Of a DNA stretch of 6,088 bases, positions 1 through 5,374 are shown piece after piece (the first letter of the stretch is position 1; every line of letters starts with the position of its first letter). Below the pieces are notes generated by a model that saw only the letters and a list, made by a program, of their open reading frames with translations, was not told the DNA's origin and did no database searches. The stretch is from an uncultured Rhodanobacter sp. (GTDB taxonomy: Bacteria > Pseudomonadota > Gammaproteobacteria > Xanthomonadales > Rhodanobacteraceae). The stretch is from NCBI GenBank assembly GCA_937906285.1, contig CALCWL010000170.1:1-6088 (forward strand), given 5' to 3'. The position numbers and the translations under genes were made by a program.

Positions 1-436
1 CCAGCCTGGCGGCAAACCCTCCGATGAGGTTGGCCAGCAAGGCGTGACCCAGCCATGAGAAGCGCCTTGCGACGACAAGGTTCAGCGGCGAAGTCGCGCG
101 CAGCGCCTTGCCCAGCCTGCGCAGGCACACGATCGGCGCCATCGCGGCCACCAGTGCCAGCAGCAGGGCAGCGGAGAGTACGGCACCATCGAAAGAGGCT
201 TTCGGCAGCAGATGCCAGCGCTCAAGCAGTTGCTGCGCCGAGCTGGAGTCCATCCGGGTCACGCCGCTGACTTGCCAGAACAGGAGTGCCAGGAGCAGCC
301 AGCCACCCACGGTACAGAAGGCGAGAACGCTGGCGAACGACATGATGTCGTTGGCGCGCTGCTGGATGTGCGTCGTTCGCGCAGAGGCTTGTTCGGCGGC
401 GGGCCGAAGGGATTCCGTGTGGGCGGCAGGCGACAT
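1..436 (-). CDS. DUF2975-like small integral membrane protein (partial, C-terminus off the left edge)
   Basis: The reading frame is open from an ATG at 436 to the window edge, giving 145 codons with no stop. A Shine-Dalgarno sequence CCGGAG (443-448) lies 6 nt before this ATG and fixes the start. The first ~35 residues are polar and probably cytoplasmic. A hydrophobic segment follows at about 36-56, a second at about 84-104, and a third begins near 128. Between the second and third lies a basic stretch with LRRLGKAL (105-112) and VARRFSWLGHALL (122-134). That order (membrane segment, amphipathic basic loop, a '..ARR...LG..LL' motif entering the next segment) is the pattern I associate with DUF2975 proteins, which usually have four membrane segments and are often encoded beside a small Cro/CI-type regulator. 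The function of that family is not established. It is transcribed in the same direction as the TerC-family gene upstream, but a 143-bp gap with its own promoter suggests a separate unit. The coding call is firm; the family is a pattern judgement. Confidence 0.72.
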   Translation of the reverse strand, partial: MSPAAHTESLRPAAEQASARTTHIQQRANDIMSFASVLAFCTVGGWLLLALLFWQVSGVTRMDSSSAQQLLERWHLLPKASFDGAVLSAALLLALVAAMAPIVCLRRLGKALRATSPLNLVVARRFSWLGHALLANLIGGFAARL

Positions 437-455
437 GTGAGGCTCCGGGATGGCA

Positions 456-486
456 GATAAATTATCATATAGCGATAATAAATATC
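456..486. repeat. Nested GATA/TATC inverted repeats, candidate operator
   Basis: Three overlapping dyads occur in 31 bases. GATAA-A-TTATC lies at 456-466. ATTATC-N7-GATAAT lies at 461-466 and 474-479. GATA-N5-TATC lies at 474-486. The central 6-bp dyad covers the predicted -10 element and spacer of the minus-strand promoter, which is where a repressor dimer would block RNA polymerase. The regulator is not identifiable here; a small regulator encoded with the DUF2975-like gene, beyond the left edge, is one possibility. Some palindromy is expected by chance in AT-rich DNA. Confidence 0.4.
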
Positions 487-493
487 TGCGCAA
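464..493 (-). promoter_or_regulatory. Putative sigma70-type promoter of the DUF2975-like gene
   Basis: Read on the minus strand there is TTGCGC (488-493), an 18-bp spacer, and TATGAT (464-469). This predicts transcription starting near 457 and a 5' leader of about 20 nt that includes the CCGGAG ribosome site. The AT-rich block stands out sharply from GC-rich surroundings. The -35 matches only the TTG part of the consensus. Confidence 0.5.
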
Positions 494-579
494 GAACTCG
501 AACCCCGGTACGACGATGTGCCGCCGCCTTCGTTGAATCGCATGCGGTTCCGGGGGGAAGCCCGTCGGCGATACTGCCC

Positions 580-1278
580 TTACGCGCCGGCTTGCCGCCG
601 CTGCCGCCGGCGGCGCTGGACCAGCCAGCCGCCACCGCAAATGACCAGGATGGCCAGGACATCGAGCGCGTATGCGGCCCAGGCGCGGGCGTCGAACCAC
701 CCGCTGAGCAGTTGGTCGTGGGCGATCATGCGCCCGGCGGTGATCGCGATCGCGGCTGCGCCGATGTACATGATGATCGGAAAGCGATCGATCAGTTTCA
801 GGATCAGGGTCGAGCCCCAGACCACCAGCGGCACGCTCACCAGCAGCCCGATAATGACCAGGCCGAGATGCCCCTTCGAGGCTCCGGCGATCGCCAGCAC
901 GTTGTCCAGCCCCATCAGCGCATCGGCGACGATGATCGTGCGGAGCGCGCTCCAGAACGTGTTGCCGGCCTTGATGTCCGGGCCGTCATCGTCGCCATGG
1001 TTCAGCAGCTGCCAGGCGATCGGCAACAGCAGCAGGCCGCCGGCAAGCATCAGGCCGGGCAGCTTGAGCAGGAACACCACGATGGCGGTGAGCGCGAAGC
1101 GCACCGCGACGGCGCCGAACGTGCCCCAGAACACCGCTTTCTTCTGCAGGTGCTTGGGCAGCCGGCTGGCAGCCATCGCGATGACGATGGCATTGTCGCC
1201 CGCCAGCACGAGGTCGAGCAGGATGATGGTGAGCAGGCCGGAGAGAAAATCGGGAGCGGCGAGGGCAGCAAGGGTCAT
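580..1278 (-). CDS. TerC-family (YjbE-type) integral membrane protein, probable Mn2+-linked metal transporter
   Basis: This 232-residue protein has about seven hydrophobic segments (roughly 12-35, 52-71, 75-92, 110-131, 138-158, 167-187 and 201-220) and a very basic C-terminal tail, RRRRQRRQ (222-229). Two related acidic membrane motifs mark TerC proteins: D22 followed by LAGDNA (25-30), and D119 followed by MGLDNVLA (122-129). These carboxylates are the likely metal ligands. The YjbE/YkoY branch of TerC is often controlled by the Mn2+ riboswitch, as here. Characterised relatives are E. coli Alx, linked to Mn2+ export, and Bacillus MeeY/MeeF, which supply Mn2+ to secreted enzymes. I chose the ATG at 1278 because GGAA (1285-1288) lies 6 nt upstream; an ATG at 1290 (adding MEPP) has no ribosome site. 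Any start further upstream, up to 1410, would translate the riboswitch and is rejected. Metal handling in the inner membrane is inferred from family and riboswitch; export versus metallation cannot be told apart here. Confidence 0.88.
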   Translation of the reverse strand: MTLAALAAPDFLSGLLTIILLDLVLAGDNAIVIAMAASRLPKHLQKKAVFWGTFGAVAVRFALTAIVVFLLKLPGLMLAGGLLLLPIAWQLLNHGDDDGPDIKAGNTFWSALRTIIVADALMGLDNVLAIAGASKGHLGLVIIGLLVSVPLVVWGSTLILKLIDRFPIIMYIGAAAIAITAGRMIAHDQLLSGWFDARAWAAYALDVLAILVICGGGWLVQRRRRQRRQAGA

Positions 1279-1290
1279 CGGGGGTTCCAT

Positions 1291-1333
1291 GCGCGTCGGA
1301 CAATGCGGCAGCCACGGACGCGCGCGGCCCGTG
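1291..1333 (-). promoter_or_regulatory. Candidate expression platform of the Mn2+ riboswitch (two mutually exclusive hairpins)
   Basis: In the minus-strand RNA after the aptamer, CACGGGC (1333-1327) can pair with GUCCGUG (1319-1313) around a 7-nt loop. Alternatively, GCGCGUC (1323-1317) can pair perfectly with GACGCGC (1297-1291), just before the GGAA ribosome site and start codon. The two helices share 1317-1319 and exclude each other. No U-run follows either, so control of translation fits better than intrinsic termination. How either helix would be coupled to the aptamer P1 helix is not visible. Confidence 0.35.
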
Positions 1334-1338
1334 TCCGC

Positions 1339-1452
1339 CACAAAAGTCTTGTTCGCAGGATGGCTGCCGGACGACCGGAGCGATGGTTCGCTCGTGCTGA
1401 CGATCGTCACACCGCGGAAACAGAGCTTGCCGCGGGAACTACTCCCTCTTGG
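1339..1452 (-). promoter_or_regulatory. yybP-ykoY riboswitch (Mn2+-sensing)
   Basis: The minus-strand RNA carries the hallmark L1 sequence GGGAGUAG just inside a P1 helix, and the conserved AACAAGACUU at the 3' side. P1 forms between CAAGAG (1451-1446) and CUUUUG (1346-1341) and can extend by one or two pairs past a bulged U1340. Three helices sit on the junction. CCGCGG pairs with CCGCGG (1435-1430 and 1417-1412). GACGAUC (1408-1402) pairs with GGUCGUC (1376-1370) and encloses a GAGCG/CGCUC hairpin (1393-1389 and 1382-1378). GCAG (1367-1364) pairs with CUGC (1358-1355), directly before the AACAAGAC loop. This is the four-way-junction layout of RF00080, whose members bind Mn2+ between the docked L1 and L3 loops; one published structure is from Xanthomonas oryzae. 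It lies 60 nt upstream of a YjbE-type TerC gene, a classic target. Mn2+ should raise expression. No alignment to the family model was run. Confidence 0.9.
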
Positions 1453-1462
1453 GCTGGCGGCG

Positions 1463-1492
1463 ATTGTCGCGGCGCGCGCGCTTCGCGGTCAA
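1463..1492 (-). promoter_or_regulatory. Sigma70-type promoter of the riboswitch-TerC transcript
   Basis: On the minus strand TTGACC (1492-1487) and GACAAT (1468-1463) are separated by 18 bp, with five of six -35 bases matching consensus. Transcription would begin near 1456, only a few bases before the aptamer P1 helix at 1452/1451. That placement supports both the promoter and the riboswitch boundary. Confidence 0.65.
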
Positions 1493-1516
1493 GCAACGCG
1501 TAGGGTGCCAGTCAGC

Positions 1517-1522
1517 TAAAAT
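1517..1522 (+). promoter_or_regulatory. Possible -10 element of prpD
   Basis: TAAAAT stands 30 bases before the prpD start codon in the ~100-bp divergent region. No good -35 hexamer lies at the right distance, so the promoter may be weak or need an activator. The region is shared with the oppositely directed TerC promoter (1463-1492). I saw no clear operator. Confidence 0.25.
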
Positions 1523-1552
1523 GGCGGTTTTCCCTCGCCACGAGATCCCGCC

Positions 1553-3004
1553 ATGAGTGCGCATGACATCCGTTCCGCCGTCCGTCCCGATCCCGACCAG
1601 CCGCTGATCGACATCGCCGATTACGTGGTCGATTACCGGATCGATTCGAAGGAGGCCTACGACACCGCGCGCTACATGCTGCTGGACTCGCTCGCCACGG
1701 CCATGATGGCGATGAAGTTTCCCGAGTGCGTGAAGCACCTCGGTCCGCTGGTGCCGGGCGCCACGCTGCCGGGCGGCGCGCGCGTGCCCGGCACCAGCCA
1801 TGAGCTGGACCCGGTGCAGGCGGCGTTCGCGATCGGCACGCAGATCCGCTGGCTGGATTTCAACGACACCTGGCTGGCCGCCGAATGGGGCCATCCGTCG
1901 GACAACCTCGGCAGCATCCTGGCCGTCGGCGACTACCTCAGCCGCAAGGCGGAGCGTGAAGGCGGCCAGCCGCTCACCGTGCGCGACGCGCTCGGCTACG
2001 CGATCAAGGCGCACGAGATCCAGGGCTGCTACGCGCTGCTGAACAGCTTCAACCGGGTCGGCCAGGACCACGTGATCCTCGTGCGACTGGCCTCCACCGC
2101 GGTGGCCACCGCGATGCTCGGCGGCAGCAAGGAACAGATCATCACCGCCGTGTCGCACAGCTGGATCGACAACGGCGCGCTGCGCACCTATCGCCATGCG
2201 CCGAACACCGGTCCGCGCAAGAGCTGGGCCGCCGGCGATGCCTGCCGTCGCGCGGTGACCCACGCGATCAATGCGGTGTATCGCGGCGTGGTCGGGTATC
2301 CGTCTGCGCTGTCGGCAAAGACCTGGGGCTTCTACGATGTGGCGTTCGGCGGCAAGCCGTTCGAGTTCGAGCGCCCGTTCGGCAGCTACGTGATGGAGAA
2401 CGTGCTGTTCAAGATCAGCTATCCCGCCGAGTTCCATGCGCAGACCGCCGTGGAATGCGCCATGCAACTGCATCGTGAGGTGGCCGGCAAGCTCGATCAG
2501 ATCGAGAAGGTCGTCATCGAGACGCAGGAAGCCGGTTGCCGCATCATCGACAAGACCGGCCCGCTGGCGAACTATGCCGATCGCGACCACTGCATCCAGT
2601 ACATGGTAGCCGTGCCGCTGATCTTCGGCCGCCTGGTGGCCAGCGATTACAACGACGACGTTGCCGCCGACCCGCGCATCGACGCGCTGCGCGACAAGAT
2701 GACGGTGGTGGAAAATACGCAGTTCACCCGCGACTATTTCGACCCGGCCAAGCGTTATATTGGCAATTCCGTACAAGTATTCTTCAAGGACGGCAGCCAC
2801 ACCGGAAAGGTATCCGTCGATTATCCGATCGGGCATCGCAAGCGCCGGGCCGAGGGCATTCCCGTGTTGCTGCAAAAGTTCGAGGCGGCCATGCGCAGTC
2901 ATCTGCCGGCCCATCGGGTCAAGGCGATCATGGATGCCACGCGCGATCCGGCGCACTTGGACTCCTTGCCGCTGCATCAGTTCCTCGGCCTCTTCACGTT
3001 ATAG
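1553..3004 (+). CDS. prpD: 2-methylcitrate dehydratase PrpD (MmgE/PrpD family)
   Basis: PrpD dehydrates 2-methylcitrate to 2-methyl-cis-aconitate in the methylcitrate cycle, the cytoplasmic route that oxidises propionyl-CoA to pyruvate; it also shows some aconitase-type activity. The product is 483 residues, the same length as E. coli PrpD as I recall it, and matches it along the whole length. Signature blocks include WLDFNDTWLAAEWGHPSDN (100-118), RTYRHAPNTGPRKSWAAGD (211-229, with K223), GSYVMENVLFKIS (277-289), PAEFHAQTAVE (291-301, with H295), ADRDHCIQYMVA, and a late YPIGH. H114 and K223 sit where related MmgE/PrpD enzymes, including cis-aconitate decarboxylase, carry active-site residues. 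The ATG at 1553 has only a weak purine stretch upstream (GAGA, 1541-1544), but the N-terminus aligns with the family. No prpB, prpC, acnD, prpF or prpR lies beside it in this window. It appears monocistronic and is divergent from the TerC gene. No clear terminator follows. Confidence 0.96.
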   Translation: MSAHDIRSAVRPDPDQPLIDIADYVVDYRIDSKEAYDTARYMLLDSLATAMMAMKFPECVKHLGPLVPGATLPGGARVPGTSHELDPVQAAFAIGTQIRWLDFNDTWLAAEWGHPSDNLGSILAVGDYLSRKAEREGGQPLTVRDALGYAIKAHEIQGCYALLNSFNRVGQDHVILVRLASTAVATAMLGGSKEQIITAVSHSWIDNGALRTYRHAPNTGPRKSWAAGDACRRAVTHAINAVYRGVVGYPSALSAKTWGFYDVAFGGKPFEFERPFGSYVMENVLFKISYPAEFHAQTAVECAMQLHREVAGKLDQIEKVVIETQEAGCRIIDKTGPLANYADRDHCIQYMVAVPLIFGRLVASDYNDDVAADPRIDALRDKMTVVENTQFTRDYFDPAKRYIGNSVQVFFKDGSHTGKVSVDYPIGHRKRRAEGIPVLLQKFEAAMRSHLPAHRVKAIMDATRDPAHLDSLPLHQFLGLFTL

Positions 3005-3159
3005 GCACGGCCGGCATGGAAGATTCGGTCCGGTCGGAGAGGAACCACGCTTGGCGGCAGGTCGTTTACCCAGTCTCGCGGCCTTGTGAAGGGGTTGGCC
3101 CGGCACGATCACTTACCTGAACGATTTTGCACCGAATGGCCGAGGAAGCGTATGCGACA
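3005..3159. other. Intergenic stretch with no recognised feature
   Basis: This is the first half of the 309-base gap between prpD and the OmpA gene. I see no open frame with coding character, no tRNA-like fold and no clear intrinsic terminator for prpD. The second half holds the OmpA promoter and leader, described separately. Confidence 0.5.
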
Positions 3160-3188
3160 GCTTTGCGTCTTAACGTTTTTGCTACAAT
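3160..3188 (+). promoter_or_regulatory. Probable promoter of the OmpA-family gene
   Basis: TACAAT (3183-3188) is a near-consensus -10 element in a locally AT-rich stretch. The matching -35 is poor: GCTTTG (3160-3165) at 17 bp or CTTTGC (3161-3166) at 16 bp. Transcription would start near 3195, leaving a 5' leader of about 119 nt. A weaker AT-rich block at 3288-3299, next to the start codon, could be a second promoter, but it is more likely an unstructured ribosome-loading site. Confidence 0.5.
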
Positions 3189-3194
3189 GCGTGC

Positions 3195-3313
3195 CGCTTG
3201 TCACAGACACGCCAAGCGCGGGCCGGTAGGGCCTTGAGTCACCAAAGTTCTGACGTGCGACTTTCTGGTATGGGTCGAACGGACTCAAATTTTAATAATC
3301 GAGGAGACACCTG
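3195..3313 (+). promoter_or_regulatory. Structured 5' leader of the OmpA mRNA with strong ribosome site
   Basis: CGCTTG (3195-3200) can pair with CAAGCG (3213-3218), forming a hairpin at the predicted 5' end. Further on, TTGAGTC (3234-3240) is perfectly complementary to GACTCAA (3282-3288). Between them, ACCA/TGGT (3241-3244 and 3266-3269) and AAGT/ACTT (3245-3248 and 3260-3263) continue the helix with bulges of 12 and 2 nt on the 3' side. An unpaired A/U-rich stretch (3289-3299) then precedes GAGGAG (3301-3306), a strong Shine-Dalgarno 7 nt before the ATG. E. coli ompA has a comparable layout, where a 5' hairpin stabilises the mRNA and the A/U stretch near the ribosome site binds Hfq and small RNAs. 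Any such role here is inference by analogy. Confidence 0.45.
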
Positions 3314-4465
3314 ATGAAACGTAAGGGCTTGTATTTCCTGATCGCGCTCGCCCTGGGCGGCGTAGGTGCCGTTCATGCACAGGACACGGCTGCGGCGCCG
3401 GCTGATGCCTCGAGCAGTGAAGCCGTCTCGTCCTATGACGGGCGCTGGTATATCGCGCCAACGGTGGGCGGCTACGTCAATGACAACGAGCGCGATACCA
3501 ACAGCCGCCAGATCTACTACGGCCTGGGTTTCGGTCGCTTCTTCTCGCCCAACATGTCGCTCGATTTCTTCGTCGACCGCACGAAGCGCAAGATGGACAA
3601 GGGCCCGGCCCTTGGTGGCGGTCTCAGCAGCGATTCCTGGGCCAGCACCAATGTCGGTGCGGCTGCCCGGTTCTATGCCGGTGACTGGAATGCATGGCGC
3701 CCCTACGGCATGGTTGGCGTGATGGGCAGCCACCACCAGAACAAGCTGGACAATGGCTGGGCGCCTGCTGCGCAATTGGGTGCCGGCGTGTCCAAGATGG
3801 TCACCGACAGCACCAACATCCGGCTCGAAGCGGGCTACCGTTTCGACTGGGACAAGGACACTCATCCAGCCAACAGCAGCTACGGTGACTGGTTCCTCGG
3901 CTTGACCGTCGCCTCGCGCTTCGGTGCGCCTGCCGCCGCGCCCGCGCCGGCAGCGGCACCGGTTGCTCCCCCGCCGGCCGATTGCTCGACCCAGGACAGC
4001 GATCAGGATGGCGTGAACGATTGCGAGGACAAGTGCCCGGCTACCGCTGCCGGCACCATCGTGGGCCCGGATGGCTGCGCGCAGAAGGTGGTGATCGACC
4101 TGCGTGGCGTGAACTTCAAGTTCGATCGTCCGAAGGCGGGTGAAACCGACATCTCCAAGTCGCTCGCCGAGCCGACGGCCGACTCGATCTCGGTGCTGAA
4201 CCAGGCCGTTGACACCTTGCAGCGTTACCCGCAGGTGCATGTGACCGTGGCCGGCTACACCGATTCGAAGGGCACGGACGCGTACAACCAGAAGCTGTCC
4301 GAGCGTCGCGCCTCGATCGTCTACAACTACCTGACCAGCCATGGCATTGATGCCAGCCGTCTGGAAGGTCCGATCGGTCACGGCGAGAGCAACCCCATCG
4401 GCGACAATGACACCGATGCGGGCCGTGCGCAGAACCGTCGTACGGAGCTGCAGGTCCAGCAGTAA
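3314..4465 (+). CDS. OmpA/OprF-family outer-membrane protein (signal peptide, beta-barrel, TSP3 linker, peptidoglycan-binding domain)
   Basis: The 383-residue product begins with a Sec signal peptide (MKRK, hydrophobic core 5-20, VHA|QD cleavage after 22). Residues about 43-203 have the alternating, aromatic, glycine-rich pattern of an eight-stranded OmpA-type barrel ending in a terminal Phe. A flexible Ala/Pro linker spans 204-222. A calcium-binding thrombospondin-type-3-like motif follows, with D228, D230, D232, D236 and the cysteine pattern C224, C237, C241, C255. The C-terminal OmpA domain (about 258-381) carries GYTDSKG (314-320), NQKLSERRA (325-333) and GRAQNRR (370-376). D317 and R332 have the 15-residue spacing of the Asp/Arg pair that binds diaminopimelate of peptidoglycan. 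It would anchor the outer membrane to the cell wall and may form a slow pore. The start is fixed by GAGGAG 7 nt upstream and by the signal peptide. It is a single-gene unit ending at a strong terminator. Whether it is an OmpA or OprF ortholog cannot be settled from the sequence alone. Confidence 0.95.
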   Translation: MKRKGLYFLIALALGGVGAVHAQDTAAAPADASSSEAVSSYDGRWYIAPTVGGYVNDNERDTNSRQIYYGLGFGRFFSPNMSLDFFVDRTKRKMDKGPALGGGLSSDSWASTNVGAAARFYAGDWNAWRPYGMVGVMGSHHQNKLDNGWAPAAQLGAGVSKMVTDSTNIRLEAGYRFDWDKDTHPANSSYGDWFLGLTVASRFGAPAAAPAPAAAPVAPPPADCSTQDSDQDGVNDCEDKCPATAAGTIVGPDGCAQKVVIDLRGVNFKFDRPKAGETDISKSLAEPTADSISVLNQAVDTLQRYPQVHVTVAGYTDSKGTDAYNQKLSERRASIVYNYLTSHGIDASRLEGPIGHGESNPIGDNDTDAGRAQNRRTELQVQQ

Positions 4466-4486
4466 TCGACCGCAGCAGCAAACAGG

Positions 4487-4516
4487 AAAAGCCCGGCTCC
4501 GGCCGGGCTTTTTTTT
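4487..4516 (+). terminator. Intrinsic terminator of the OmpA-family gene
   Basis: A perfect 7-bp GC stem, GCCCGGC (4491-4497) and GCCGGGC (4502-4508), closes a TCCG loop. It is preceded by AAAA (4487-4490) and followed by eight T (4509-4516). The A/T runs can extend the stem. It lies 21 bases after the stop codon and separates this gene from the pseudouridine synthase gene. Confidence 0.95.
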
Positions 4517-4528
4517 CCTCGCCGATTC

Positions 4529-4556
4529 TTGTTGTCGCGCGGCCTCGACCTATACG
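4529..4556 (+). promoter_or_regulatory. Possible promoter of the pseudouridine synthase gene
   Basis: TTGTTG (4529-4534) and TATACG (4551-4556) are separated by 16 bp, just after the upstream terminator. A start about 7 nt beyond the -10 would fall near 4563, one or two bases before the ATG at 4565. That would make the mRNA nearly leaderless, consistent with the absence of a Shine-Dalgarno sequence there. Confidence 0.4.
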
Positions 4557-4564
4557 CTTGCACG

Positions 4565-5338
4565 ATGTCCCGTCCCTCTTCCATCCACCCGGCGCGCAGG
4601 GCCGGGGTGCCCCCTCCGCCGCGGTACGGGCTTGCCCGCGTGTTGTCGAAACTGGGCGTGTGCTCGCGCAGCCAGGCCGAGCAGTGGGTTCGTGCTGGCC
4701 GGGTCAGTGTTGACGGGCGAGTCGTCCGCGACCCCTGGCATCCGACCCTGATCGATCGACAGCAGGTTGCCGTCGACGGCAAAGTCGCGGGTCAGGCCGA
4801 GCCTGTCCACGTCGCCTTCAACAAGCCGCGCGGCATCGTGGTCAGCGCGGCCGACGAGCATGGCCGCGCGACGGTCTATACCGCCTTGGCGGCTGCAGGA
4901 CTGCCCTGGCTGGGTCCGGTCGGCCGATTGGACAAGGCCAGCGAGGGACTGTTGCTGTTGAGCAACGACACCCGTTGGGCGGCTGCCATCACCGACCCGC
5001 TGACGCATCTGGAGAAGACCTATCACGTCCAGGTCGCGGGTTTGCCGGATGCTGCCGTGCTGGCCGCGGCGCTGGCGGGCGTCGAGGATGCCGGCGAGCG
5101 GCTGAAGGCGCGCCGCGTCACGCTGCTGCGTGCAGGTGCGAAGAATGCATGGCTCGAAGTGGTGCTGGACGAAGGCCGCAACCGGCATATCCGTCGGTTG
5201 CTGGCGGCGTTGGGTTTCGACGTGCTGCGGCTGATCCGGGTGGCGATCGGCCCGCTTGCGCTGGGCGAACTGGCGAAGGGTCAATGGCGCCGGCTGGACG
5301 AGAGCGAGGTAAGGTTGCTGGCGGCGAATCGGCCGTGA
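4565..5338 (+). CDS. S4-domain rRNA pseudouridine synthase (RsuA/RluB/E/F family)
   Basis: The enzyme converts a uridine in ribosomal RNA to pseudouridine in the cytoplasm. The product is 257 residues. A short basic/proline-rich N-terminus is followed by an S4 RNA-binding domain (about 21-68: LARVLSKLGVCSRSQAEQWV, then GRVSVDGRVV). The catalytic domain has motif I NKPRG (86-90), motif II GRLDKASEGLLLL (120-132) with catalytic Asp123, EKTYHVQV (150-157), and GRNRHIRRLL (204-213), which marks the RsuA branch (RluA-type enzymes differ). Presence of S4 argues against RluE; RsuA, RluB and RluF remain possible, so the target base is unknown. I chose ATG 4565. An upstream in-frame TTG at 4529 would lie in the predicted promoter and add 12 unlike-family residues. 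No Shine-Dalgarno is seen. The gene stands alone after a terminator, convergent with kbl; the two stop codons are 36 bp apart with only a weak GCGGC/GCCGC dyad (5341-5358) between them. Confidence 0.92.
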   Translation: MSRPSSIHPARRAGVPPPPRYGLARVLSKLGVCSRSQAEQWVRAGRVSVDGRVVRDPWHPTLIDRQQVAVDGKVAGQAEPVHVAFNKPRGIVVSAADEHGRATVYTALAAAGLPWLGPVGRLDKASEGLLLLSNDTRWAAAITDPLTHLEKTYHVQVAGLPDAAVLAAALAGVEDAGERLKARRVTLLRAGAKNAWLEVVLDEGRNRHIRRLLAALGFDVLRLIRVAIGPLALGELAKGQWRRLDESEVRLLAANRP

Positions 5339-5374
5339 GGGCGGCAGGGCCGAGCCGCGGTCGTACCCACCTCG

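Noticed and set aside
1279..1410. Extension of the TerC protein to an upstream ATG at 1410
   Set aside because: These 44 codons run through the riboswitch aptamer and show no TerC similarity. The family-like N-terminus begins at 1278, where a ribosome site is present.
518..1519. Long plus-strand open frames (to 1503 and 1519) over the TerC gene
   Set aside because: They are shadows of the TerC gene and riboswitch. The minus strand has clear TerC motifs and membrane segments, while these frames are low-complexity and unlike any family I know.
1439..2977. 512-residue open frame on the minus strand opposite prpD
   Set aside because: It is the antisense shadow of prpD, with a His/Arg/Ala-rich composition typical of reverse frames in GC-rich genes; prpD matches its family along its full length.
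3288..3299. AT-rich block before the OmpA ribosome site as the main promoter
   Set aside because: It has no convincing -35 element. The TACAAT upstream is better, and an unpaired A/U stretch next to a ribosome site has a simpler explanation.
3239..4381. 380-residue open frame on the minus strand opposite the OmpA gene
   Set aside because: Its composition is that of an antisense shadow, and the sense strand encodes a complete OmpA-family protein with signal peptide, ribosome site and terminator.
5341..5358. GCGGC/GCCGC dyad between the convergent pseudouridine synthase and kbl genes as a bidirectional terminator
   Set aside because: The stem is only 5 bp with an 8-nt loop and there is no T-run on either side.
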